From: an uncultured Bacteroidia bacterium
GTDB lineage: Bacteria; Bacteroidota; Bacteroidia; Bacteroidales; UBA932
Length of the DNA: 53,785 nucleotides
Direction of reading: 5' to 3'
NCBI GenBank assembly: GCA_902794005.1
Contig: CADBFO010000010.1
Coordinates: 1 to 53,785, forward strand
Shown here in pieces: positions 25,812 through 32,646 of this stretch. The position numbers and the translations under genes are program-made. Within the stretch, counting starts at the first letter, position 1; each line of letters starts with the position of its first letter. The notes beneath the pieces were generated by a model, which was not told the DNA's origin, ran no database searches, and was given only the letters and a program-made list of their open reading frames with translations.

Positions 25812-27575
25812 TTCCAGCCAACGCATCTCGGCTTCGTCCAGTTCCTCCTGCAGGGCGCCGTAACGGGCAGAGGCTTCCTGCAACTGGCCGGGGTCCAGCG
25901 TTCCCGATGAGAGACGGGCTTCCAACTGCGCTTTCTCCGCCTCCAGGGCCGGAAGACGCTCCTCCAGTACTTTAAGTTCCTGCTGCTCTTTCCAGCTGAG
26001 CTTGCGCTTGGGCGGGGATTTGGGGGCCTGCTGCTTGGCGGAAGAGGGTTTCTCTTCGGACTTTTTCTGCCCCGCCTCATAATCTTTGATGAAAGTACGA
26101 TACTCGGTATAGTTTCCCACGAAGTCCTTTACCACGCCGTCTCCGCAAAACACAAAAAGATGGTCCACCAGACGGTCCAGGAAATGGCGGTCGTGTGATA
26201 CGATAATCAGGGAACCCTTGAATTCCATCAGGTATTCCTCCAGAATTTCCAGCGTAACGATGTCCAGGTCGTTGGTGGGTTCGTCCAATATGAGGAAATT
26301 GGGCTGCCGCATGAGGATGGTAAGCAGGTACAGGCGCCTTCTTTCTCCGCCGGAGAGGCGTTCTACAGGGTTCTGCAGCATATCGTGCGGAAACAGGAAA
26401 CGATTGAGAAGGTGCGTGTCGTTTACGGTTTCCAGCACGGTCTGCCCAGGTTTGAACTGCATTCCGCCCTGGTGGTAATAACCGATTTTCAGGGATTCCC
26501 CCAGGTCGATGACGCCTTCCATCGTTCCGCCCAGTTCCGGTCGCCAGCCGCCGGTGATCAGGTTCAGAAACGTGGTTTTTCCGGCTGCGTTCCGGCCCAC
26601 CACGCCCACTCTTTCATAGCGCTGGAAGTTGTAGGTGAAATGTTTAAGATAGCATTTTTCATTCCACCAGAAGCTGACATCCCGGCAGTTGATGACCTTG
26701 TTTCCCAGATAGGTGGCGGCAGACTTGGTTTCGGAAAAGTCCACCTTCTGCTGGACGTAGGTATCCTCTGCCCTGTCCTTGATGTCCCAGAAGGCCTGCT
26801 TGCGGTATTTGGCCTTGCCGGTGCGGGCACAGGGACTGGCGTGCATCCATTCCAATTCCCGCCTGTACAGGTTGCGCACCCTTTCCGTCTCCGCGTTGTA
26901 ATTGTCTATCCGCTCCTGGCGCTTTTCGAGGAAATTCATGTAGTCTCCCCGGTAAATGTAGATATTGCCCCGGTCCATCTCCATCACCGTATTGCACACG
27001 CGGTCCAGGAAGTAGCGGTCGTGCGTCACCATGAAAAGGGTGCAGCGGCTGTGTTTAAGATGGCTTTCCAGAAACTCGATGGCGTCGATGTCCAGGTGGT
27101 TCGTGGGCTCGTCCATGATGTAGAAGTCGGCCTCGCTGGCCAGCATCCGGGTAAGTGCCACCCGCTTCACTTCCCCGCCGGAGAGTTCCTTCATAGGTTT
27201 ATCCGGGTCCGTGAGGCCGAACTGCGTGAGAAGCTGCGTGACCCTCAGTTCGTACTGCCACAAATGGTCCGAATCCAGCTGTCGGGTCCATTCCGCAGAG
27301 CTGTCCATAATCTGGCAGAAAAGGGTCTTCTCCGGATCATACTTGTACTCTTGTTCCAGAAAAGCGATGCGGATATCCTTGAGGAACAACACCTTGCCGC
27401 CGCTGTCGGAAGCATCGGTTCCGGCCAGGATCCGCAGCAGCGAGGTCTTGCCCGTCCCATTGGGGGCGATGAGCGCCACCTTGTCGCCTTCATTGATATT
27501 GAAGCCGATATTGCGGAACAGCACTTTGGGGCCGTAACTCTTGGAAATGTTCTCGATCTGCAGGTAACTTGCCAT
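25797..27575 (-). CDS. ABC-F family ATPase (Uup/EttA-like translation factor)
   Basis: The 592-residue protein has two ABC domains and no membrane segment. Domain 1 has APNGTGKTS, LSGGEVKR and IMDEPTNHLD. Domain 2 has GRNAAGKTT, LSGGERRR and LILDEPTNDLD. The inter-domain linker is charged, and a C-terminal coiled coil (about 520-590; LEERLPALEAEKAQLEARL) is of the Uup type. ABC-F proteins act on ribosomes or, for Uup, on DNA/RNA structures. Resistance subtypes cannot be ruled out, but the coiled coil argues for a Uup-like housekeeping role. A -7 box ends 7 nt before the ATG. Confidence 0.92.
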   Translation of the reverse strand: MASYLQIENISKSYGPKVLFRNIGFNINEGDKVALIAPNGTGKTSLLRILAGTDASDSGGKVLFLKDIRIAFLEQEYKYDPEKTLFCQIMDSSAEWTRQLDSDHLWQYELRVTQLLTQFGLTDPDKPMKELSGGEVKRVALTRMLASEADFYIMDEPTNHLDIDAIEFLESHLKHSRCTLFMVTHDRYFLDRVCNTVMEMDRGNIYIYRGDYMNFLEKRQERIDNYNAETERVRNLYRRELEWMHASPCARTGKAKYRKQAFWDIKDRAEDTYVQQKVDFSETKSAATYLGNKVINCRDVSFWWNEKCYLKHFTYNFQRYERVGVVGRNAAGKTTFLNLITGGWRPELGGTMEGVIDLGESLKIGYYHQGGMQFKPGQTVLETVNDTHLLNRFLFPHDMLQNPVERLSGGERRRLYLLTILMRQPNFLILDEPTNDLDIVTLEILEEYLMEFKGSLIIVSHDRHFLDRLVDHLFVFCGDGVVKDFVGNYTEYRTFIKDYEAGQKKSEEKPSSAKQQAPKSPPKRKLSWKEQQELKVLEERLPALEAEKAQLEARLSSGTLDPGQLQEASARYGALQEELDEAEMRWLELTDL

Positions 27576-27667
27576 GGGAAGGCAAATTTACTGATAATTT
27601 TCGGATTTTCCCCGGCCGGAAGGGCGATGAGGAGTGAAATGCCCGCCAGTATTTTCGTTAATTTCAT
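27245..27667 (-). other. Orphan signal-peptide-like start upstream of ABC-F (possible gene remnant)
   Basis: ATG 27667 opens MKLTKILAGISLLIALPAG, a good signal-peptide sequence. The frame then runs out of frame into the ABC-F gene (stop at 27245) and has no protein-like content there. A -7 box TATCTTTG (27699-27692) lies 24 nt upstream. This looks like the 5' end of a lost exported-protein gene or a chance frame; only the first 25 or so codons lie outside ABC-F. Confidence 0.3.
27583..27590 (-). promoter_or_regulatory. -7 box of the ABC-F gene
   Basis: TAAATTTG on the minus strand ends 7 nt before the ATG at 27575, suggesting a leaderless or very short leader transcript. No TTG at normal spacing. 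Confidence 0.5.
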
Positions 27668-27691
27668 GATTATCAGTTTGGTTCGTTTTCC

Positions 27692-27699
27692 CAAAGATA
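27692..27699 (-). promoter_or_regulatory. -7 box upstream of the orphan start and ABC-F
   Basis: TATCTTTG on the minus strand. It could serve as a second, more distant promoter of the ABC-F gene (leader of about 110 nt). Confidence 0.4.
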
Positions 27700-27734
27700 A
27701 GGCATTTCTTCCACTAAACCAAACGCAGCCGGGA

Positions 27735-27822
27735 AGCCCCCTGCGGGGCGATTCGGCCTGTTTTTGCCCCGGGCACCGTCGATTCCGCCCTCCTGCGGGG
27801 CATTTCGGCTCGCTTTTGCCCC
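27735..27822 (-). repeat. 52-bp repeat array (left), head-spacer-head, next to RAYT stop
   Basis: On the minus strand the unit begins GGGGCAAAAGCGAGCC, reaches TGCCCC and continues to GACGGTGCC; the second unit starts at 27770, 52 nt on, and stops after its first ~35 nt. Each head is an imperfect palindrome with GGGGC/GCCCC ends. The array starts 7 nt after the RAYT stop codon. The full unit matches the first unit of the inverted right-hand array (30348-30399) at 50 of 52 positions. Confidence 0.9.
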
Positions 27823-27828
27823 GGAAGG

Positions 27829-28755
27829 TCAGCGGGTTTTTGAGGTAAGGGGGTAGAGTTGATTTACGATAGCAAGTTCCAACCCGGCCAGGCGTGCAAT
27901 CTGTCCGTTGGAGGCGAAGTAGTCTTTTCGAAGAATCATGGCCAACTCTTTTTTCTGAGGCTCCGTCATTTCTGATGGAGAACGGCTTGTAAACCGTTCT
28001 CTGCAAATGTCGCGGGATATTTTGAACAACTCATCGTCCGAGAGACTTAAACTTTCTCCATAACTCCTGGCCACCTCTATTTGCGCCTCAATATTACGAA
28101 TCGCCCAGAACAGGAATTGACGGGCATTCCCAAAAAGGGTTTCGACAAGCCGGTAGTTCACATAACTTTGCGGAAGGATCAGGCCGTTCTCCACCATCAG
28201 TCCATCCGGGATATCTCCGTCACTGGTTTTGCATATCTTCCGGCGTTCTCGATAACTGAGTTCCCGGCCAGGCTTCCCGGACACAGCGTTCAGAAAGGGA
28301 TTAAAATACAGGAATCCGCTGCACCATAGACAGGCGAAAAGATTGACGTCGTCCCGGACAACGAACGGATTGCGGATCACATAGGCCACAACATCACGGA
28401 ACTGTTTCAGGGAAGTGATGCGCGTGGTTCCGGATATCACTTCGGCAAACTGTTTCCCTTTTCCACTTCCGCTCAAATAGCGGACAATCCGCCTGTGAAG
28501 TTTGCCATAGAAAACACTGGACGTTTCCTCATCGGCCTGCAGAATCAAATGAAAATGGTTACTCATCAGGGCATAGGCCTGAACGTCAATGTTTTGTTCC
28601 CTCGATTCCAGGGCAATCAAATTCATGATTACCTTCCTGTCTTCATCGTCTTCGACCAGCAAGGTGGTCTCCAGCGGTTTTGTGTAGAGGTGAACGAAGG
28701 GACCTTTTTGCGTAAAAAGTTGTTTCAATTTCCAGGATGAAGCGTAGTTTTCCAT
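27829..28755 (-). CDS. REP-associated tyrosine transposase (RAYT, IS200/IS605-like Y1 HUH family)
   Basis: The 308-residue protein carries the Y1-transposase fold: the HUH motif as His67-Phe68-His69 in MSNHFHLIL, and the nucleophile Tyr125 in AYVIRNP. The region FVHLYTKPLETTLL (about 20-33) is the usual first strand. The C-terminal 150 residues are helical and may be an HTH (NGQIARLAGLELAIVNQL). RAYTs are single-copy domesticated relatives of IS200/IS605 transposases that mobilise short palindromic REP sequences. It has its own promoter and is flanked by repeat arrays. Its base composition looks more AT-rich than its neighbours (by eye). The ATG at 28755 is chosen because the longer frame would begin inside mnmA. 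Confidence 0.88.
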   Translation of the reverse strand: MENYASSWKLKQLFTQKGPFVHLYTKPLETTLLVEDDEDRKVIMNLIALESREQNIDVQAYALMSNHFHLILQADEETSSVFYGKLHRRIVRYLSGSGKGKQFAEVISGTTRITSLKQFRDVVAYVIRNPFVVRDDVNLFACLWCSGFLYFNPFLNAVSGKPGRELSYRERRKICKTSDGDIPDGLMVENGLILPQSYVNYRLVETLFGNARQFLFWAIRNIEAQIEVARSYGESLSLSDDELFKISRDICRERFTSRSPSEMTEPQKKELAMILRKDYFASNGQIARLAGLELAIVNQLYPLTSKTR

Positions 28756-28770
28756 GTTCCGTTTTTTTTC

Positions 28771-28801
28771 CAAAACTACGCAGACGATGTTGCAATCGCA
28801 A
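28771..28801 (-). promoter_or_regulatory. Promoter of the RAYT gene
   Basis: On the minus strand TTG (28801-28799), a 20-nt spacer and TAGTTTTG (28778-28771) lie 15 nt before the start codon. A full consensus promoter suggests that the transposase is expressed. Confidence 0.7.
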
Positions 28802-28909
28802 CAGAAAAGTCCCTTCCAGCAGCAACTATTGACGTTTTTTACGATTTCCGATGTTTTGCAATGCCGGTCGGAAGAAAAAAGCGCCGTGCCGCAATTGTTT
28901 TTTAATGGC

Positions 28910-30298
28910 TCAGATAACCCCTGAACCCAGCATTTCCTCACCGTCGTACCAGACGGCGAACTGGCCGGGCGAGATGCCTCGCTGGGGGGCATCGAACAGG
29001 ATGTAGAGGCCGCTCTCCCGCTGGATGAGCGTGGCGCTCTGGAGCGGCTGGCGGTAGCGGATGCGTACACGGTACCGCCGCATTTCTCCGGGCTGCATGA
29101 CCAGGTCCGGGCGGATCCAGTGGATCTCATCCGGAGCCACCCGCAGGCAAAAGCGGCTCAATCCCTTGTGCGCATGTCCTTCGCCCACATAGATGCGGTT
29201 GGTCTCCGTGTCGGTGGCGATCACGAAAACCGGCTCCGAATGGCCGCCGATGCCCAGCCCTTTCCGCTGGCCGATGGTATAGAACTGCGCGCCCTCGTGC
29301 CGCCCCACGATTTTCCCATAAGGGTTCTCCTTGTAACGGGTTTTCCTGACGTGATGCTTTCCGCTGCGGTACGTCTCGGTCTCGAAGCGGATGTCATATT
29401 GTATCGGCGTTGCCATCCGCGTCAGTTCCTCATCCGTAAGGGCCGATACGCGAGCCTCGTCGAAGGGGCTGACGCCCAGCGGTTTTCCGTCCGATGTGAG
29501 AACCTTCTCCTCCGGGGCGTAGCGGACGGTCCGCTCCAGGCTTGCATCGGCCTTCAGAAGGGCCGAGAGCGTTTCCTGCTGCCATTTGTACAGCGTATCC
29601 GACTCGTAATATGCATCGAAAACCTCCACCACGTCTCCTTCCACGGAGGCCAGTTTCTGCTTCAGGAAAGTGGGAAGGTCCACCTTGCCCACAAAGCAGA
29701 TTCCCTGCGAGTCTTTTTTCTCGGCCGATGGAAGGTCCGCTTCCTTGGCGATGCGCCGCACTTCCGGCTTCACGATGTCTCCTATCGGGAAAAGAGCCCT
29801 GGAAAGCTGCTCCTGGGTGAGCTGGCACAGGAAATACGTCTGGTCCTTGTTGGGGTCGGTTCCCTCCAGAATGCGGCAGATTCCGTCCGGGAGAACCTGC
29901 TTCCGGCAATAATGCCCGGTGGCTACATAATCGGCCCCGTATTTCCGGGCGACCTGCAGGAAGGCGTCAAACTTGATTTCCCGGTTGCACAGCACGTCCG
30001 GGTTGGGAGTGCGGCCCTTTGCATACTCGCCGAACATATAATCCACCACCCGCTGGCGGTACTGCTTGGAGAGGTCCACGAAATAGAAAGGAATCCCGAT
30101 CTTCCGGGCCACCATTTCGGCCACGAAACGGTCTTCCTCCCACTCGCAGTCACCGTGGAGAGTGCTGTCGGCATCGTGCCAATTCTGCATGAACATGGCA
30201 AAGACATCATACCCTTCCTGCTTCAGGAGATAAGCGGCCACCGACGAGTCCACCCCGCCGGAAAGCCCCACGCAAACTTTTATCTTGCTCTTGTCCAT
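28910..30298 (-). CDS. mnmA: MnmA, tRNA-uridine 2-sulfurtransferase, with large insertion
   Basis: The enzyme puts sulfur on U34 of tRNA(Lys/Glu/Gln). It has the PP-loop SGGVDSSVA, first catalytic Cys in NPDVLCNREIKF, ATGHYCR, KDQTYFL, second Cys in DSQGICFVGK, and the C-terminal ARxGQxxVxY-like RGISPGQFAVWYDGE. At 462 residues it is longer than most MnmA (about 350-390). About 100 extra residues lie between LASVEGDVVEVF and KIVGRHEGAQFYTIGQRKG. The start at 30298 is used because the -7 box ends 4 nt upstream; an in-frame extension would translate part of the 52-bp repeat array. Confidence 0.94.
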   Translation of the reverse strand: MDKSKIKVCVGLSGGVDSSVAAYLLKQEGYDVFAMFMQNWHDADSTLHGDCEWEEDRFVAEMVARKIGIPFYFVDLSKQYRQRVVDYMFGEYAKGRTPNPDVLCNREIKFDAFLQVARKYGADYVATGHYCRKQVLPDGICRILEGTDPNKDQTYFLCQLTQEQLSRALFPIGDIVKPEVRRIAKEADLPSAEKKDSQGICFVGKVDLPTFLKQKLASVEGDVVEVFDAYYESDTLYKWQQETLSALLKADASLERTVRYAPEEKVLTSDGKPLGVSPFDEARVSALTDEELTRMATPIQYDIRFETETYRSGKHHVRKTRYKENPYGKIVGRHEGAQFYTIGQRKGLGIGGHSEPVFVIATDTETNRIYVGEGHAHKGLSRFCLRVAPDEIHWIRPDLVMQPGEMRRYRVRIRYRQPLQSATLIQRESGLYILFDAPQRGISPGQFAVWYDGEEMLGSGVI

Positions 30299-30302
30299 GT
30301 TG

Positions 30303-30310
30303 CAAAGGTA
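30303..30310 (-). promoter_or_regulatory. -7 box of mnmA
   Basis: TACCTTTG on the minus strand ends 4 nt before the ATG (30298), so the mRNA is predicted to be leaderless. No TTG at 19-21 nt. The repeat array begins 37 nt further upstream. Confidence 0.55.
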
Positions 30311-30347
30311 CTCAATTTCCCGGAAATCTCCATATCCGCGCCATCCA

Positions 30348-30482
30348 GGGGCAAAAGCGAGCCGAAATGCCCCGCAGGAGGGTGGAATCGACGGTGCCAG
30401 GGGCAAAAACGGGCCGAATCGCCCCGGAGGAGGGCGGAAACGACGGTGCCAGGGGCAAAAACGGGCCGAATCGCCCCGGAGA
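30348..30482 (+). repeat. 52-bp repeat array (right), three heads and two spacers
   Basis: Units start at 30348, 30400 and 30452 (52-nt period); the third is cut after about 31 nt. Heads begin GGGGCAAAA and end GCCCC; spacers end GACGGTGCC. It is the inverted counterpart of 27735-27822 and lies between mnmA and the GDSL hydrolase gene. An array that ends in a partial unit consisting only of the palindromic head is seen at both sites. Confidence 0.92.
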
Positions 30483-30524
30483 TTCCCTGGGGAAGCAGAG
30501 GAAGACCGGCGGTCCGTGGGATAA

Positions 30525-31187
30525 CTACCGCAGGGTTTCTACGAGCATACGCTCCATGAGGGCGTAACCGGCGGCATTGGGATGCACGGTGTCGGCGGAG
30601 TACTCGGCGCGGATTTTTCCGTCAGGGCCGGCGAGGACGGCGGCATAGTCGATGAAGGTGATGCCGTGGCGCTCGCAATAGGCTTTGAGACGGGCGTTGA
30701 GGGACTGGACTTTCTCGAAGGTGTCGGTGATTTCCGGCCGCCAGCCCAGTTGATAGGAAGGAAGAAGTGCACAGATGACCGGGCGCACGCCGTTCTGCCA
30801 GGCCAAATCTATCATGCTGAGGATATTGGCGAAGGTAAGGTCTTCCACGTACGGGTCTCCCATATTCTGCGCAATGTCATTGATGCCTCCCAGCAGCACG
30901 AAGGTGGAAGCATGGATGTTCAGGACGTCCTGCCGGAAACGGAGCAGCATCTGCGCTGTCTCCTCCCCGCTGATTCCCCGGCCGATGAACCCCGTCTGCG
31001 CAAAGAAATCCGGGCGCTGGGAAGCCCATCCATCCGTGATGGAATCTCCGTACAACACAACGCGGGGGCCGCAGCAGATGGCGGGAAGTGCCTCATTGGC
31101 AGCGGCATAGCGGTTCAGATGAGCCACATTCTGGGCCTGGGCGCCGACGCCCAGCATCAGGGTGAGAAGGAGGAAAAAGCGTTTCAT
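30525..31187 (-). CDS. SGNH/GDSL-family acylhydrolase, exported
   Basis: This 220-residue protein with a signal peptide (LMLGVGAQAQ) has the SGNH blocks: VVLYGDSITDGW (Ser), GRGISGE (Gly), LLGGINDIAQN (Asn) and DTVHPNAAGY (Asp/His). It resembles platelet-activating-factor acetylhydrolase-like or carbohydrate esterase SGNH proteins, and the substrate is unknown. ATG 31187 is chosen over 31196 because it begins the basic start of the signal peptide (MKRFFLL). Confidence 0.88.
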   Translation of the reverse strand: MKRFFLLLTLMLGVGAQAQNVAHLNRYAAANEALPAICCGPRVVLYGDSITDGWASQRPDFFAQTGFIGRGISGEETAQMLLRFRQDVLNIHASTFVLLGGINDIAQNMGDPYVEDLTFANILSMIDLAWQNGVRPVICALLPSYQLGWRPEITDTFEKVQSLNARLKAYCERHGITFIDYAAVLAGPDGKIRAEYSADTVHPNAAGYALMERMLVETLR

Positions 31188-31203
31188 ATCAGTCAATTTT
31201 CAT

Positions 31204-31231
31204 CAAATATAAGTTTTTTTTCGTACTTTTG
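31204..31231. promoter_or_regulatory. Back-to-back -7 boxes for the GDSL gene and lplA
   Basis: TATATTTG on the minus strand (31211-31204) serves the GDSL gene. TACTTTTG on the plus strand (31224-31231) ends 5 nt before the lplA ATG. Each promoter's -33 region lies within or beyond the other. Confidence 0.55.
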
Positions 31232-31236
31232 GAATT

Positions 31237-32172
31237 ATGAAGTATGTAATGAACCGATGCACAGATCCGCACTGGAACATGGCGCACGATGAATTTCTCC
31301 TGGAAGGCCTTCGGGAGCAGGTTTTCTGCCTGTGGCAGAACCGGCCTTCGGTCATCATCGGCCTGAACCAGAGCCCTTATGCGGAGGTGGATTTGAAATA
31401 CCTGGAGAGCCAGGGCATCACCCTGGCCCGGAGAGTCACCGGAGGCGGCGCAGTGTACCATGACCTGGGGAACCTCAATTACAGCATCGCAGGGCCGATG
31501 GCCGGGATGGAAGACGCCTACGGTCTCATGGCCGAAACCCTCCGCAGCCTGGGCGTCAATGCCGAACGTTCCGGCCGCAACGACATCCTTGTGGAGGGGC
31601 GAAAGTGCTCCGGCTATGCCAAGCGCCTCAGCCGGGACCGCATGATGATCCACGGTACGCTCATGTGGGATGTGAATCTGGAGACGCTCACCAGGGCCCT
31701 TGCCGTTCCCGGAAGCAAACTGCAGGCGGCCGGCATCGCATCGGTCCGCAGCCGCGTTGCCAACCTCAAAGATTATCTTCCCCGCTTTCAGGACCTCAAG
31801 GCTTTCCAGGCCGCCCTGCAGGAAAAACTGGCCGGAAGCAGCCCGGAAGTTCTTCTGACAAAAGAGCAGACAAACAGCATCGACCAAATGGCCGACAACA
31901 AGTTCCGCACCTGGGAATGGAACTTCGGCCGCTCCCCTTCCGCCACATTCGCCGCCAGCCGAAAATTCCCCTGCGGGACGGTCCAGGTGGAATATACCCT
32001 CCGCCACGGGGTCTTCGAGAGCCTCCGTTTCGGCGGGGATTTCCTGGGGAACCGTCCGGCCGAAGAACTGGCTGCCGCCCTCATCGGCCGTAAACCCGAG
32101 CAACTGCGGGGAATGCCCGTAGCGGAGTATTTTGACGGAATCGGCCCCGAAGATCTGGCCGCCCTGTTCTGA
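31237..32172 (+). CDS. lplA: Lipoate-protein ligase A
   Basis: The 311-residue enzyme activates lipoate with ATP and attaches it to E2 and GcvH proteins. Motifs: NPxxxIG-like RPSVIIGLNQSPYAEV, the ligase signature RRVTGGGAVYHDLGNLNYS, and GRKCSGYAKRLSRDRMMIHGTLMWDVNL. A C-terminal accessory domain (about 240-311; RTWEWNFGRSP...) is present. It shares a divergent promoter region with the GDSL gene. Confidence 0.94.
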   Translation: MKYVMNRCTDPHWNMAHDEFLLEGLREQVFCLWQNRPSVIIGLNQSPYAEVDLKYLESQGITLARRVTGGGAVYHDLGNLNYSIAGPMAGMEDAYGLMAETLRSLGVNAERSGRNDILVEGRKCSGYAKRLSRDRMMIHGTLMWDVNLETLTRALAVPGSKLQAAGIASVRSRVANLKDYLPRFQDLKAFQAALQEKLAGSSPEVLLTKEQTNSIDQMADNKFRTWEWNFGRSPSATFAASRKFPCGTVQVEYTLRHGVFESLRFGGDFLGNRPAEELAAALIGRKPEQLRGMPVAEYFDGIGPEDLAALF

Positions 32173-32188
32173 TTCCTCTTTTTTTGAT

Positions 32189-32196
32189 TATCTTTG
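32189..32196 (+). promoter_or_regulatory. -7 box upstream of small membrane protein and dpp4
   Basis: TATCTTTG lies 24 nt before ATG 32221. A T-run lies just upstream. Confidence 0.55.
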
Positions 32197-32220
32197 TAAG
32201 ACTATAACAGAACATTCACT

Positions 32221-32643
32221 ATGTCAAGACCCGGTAAACCCCTCGGGTGGATTATCACCCTTCTTATTCTGGCCATCCTCGCAGGCGTGGCGTACTTCAA
32301 ATTCTTCTGGGTATTCTCCGACGGCACCAAGACCGGCGAACTGAATTCGCTCACCTTCACGGGGTATGTCTTCAAGACCTACGAGGGCGAGATGATTCTC
32401 ACCGGCTACGGCAGCAAAAACGCCTCCGGAACCGTCCAGTCCAAGACTTTCAAATTCTCCGTGGCCGACAAGGCCGTGGCTGAAAAACTCACCCAGATGA
32501 CCGGTCTCCGCGTAACGGTTCATTACAAAGAATACAAGGGCGCCCTTCCGTGGCGCGGCTATGAAAAAGCCATCGTGGACCGGGTGGAAGAAGATCCCGT
32601 GAACGGCACGAACATTCCCGCCGAAGACCCGTTTTTCCTTTAA
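32221..32643 (+). CDS. Small single-pass membrane protein, function unknown
   Basis: The 140-residue protein has one N-terminal transmembrane helix (about 9-30, GWIITLLILAILAGVAYFKF) and a small beta-rich extracytoplasmic domain (GELNSLTFTGYVFKTYEGEMIL, VTVHYKEYKGALPWRGYEK). It resembles a conserved Bacteroidetes protein of unknown role. It precedes the dipeptidyl peptidase gene by 3 nt, so the two are co-transcribed. Confidence 0.75.
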   Translation: MSRPGKPLGWIITLLILAILAGVAYFKFFWVFSDGTKTGELNSLTFTGYVFKTYEGEMILTGYGSKNASGTVQSKTFKFSVADKAVAEKLTQMTGLRVTVHYKEYKGALPWRGYEKAIVDRVEEDPVNGTNIPAEDPFFL

Positions 32644-32646
32644 GCC

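Noticed and set aside
25797-27575. ABC-F ribosomal-protection resistance protein
   Set aside because: The C-terminal coiled coil and the housekeeping neighbourhood fit Uup-like proteins better; the sequence alone gives no resistance signature.
30299-30406. 36-residue N-terminal extension of MnmA
   Set aside because: It would be encoded by the 52-bp repeat and lies upstream of the -7 box; the PP-loop normally lies close to the N-terminus.
30348-30482. Possible CRISPR array from the regular 52-nt period
   Set aside because: The spacers are also conserved between units and between the two arrays, and no cas genes are present. It is a head-spacer tandem repeat.
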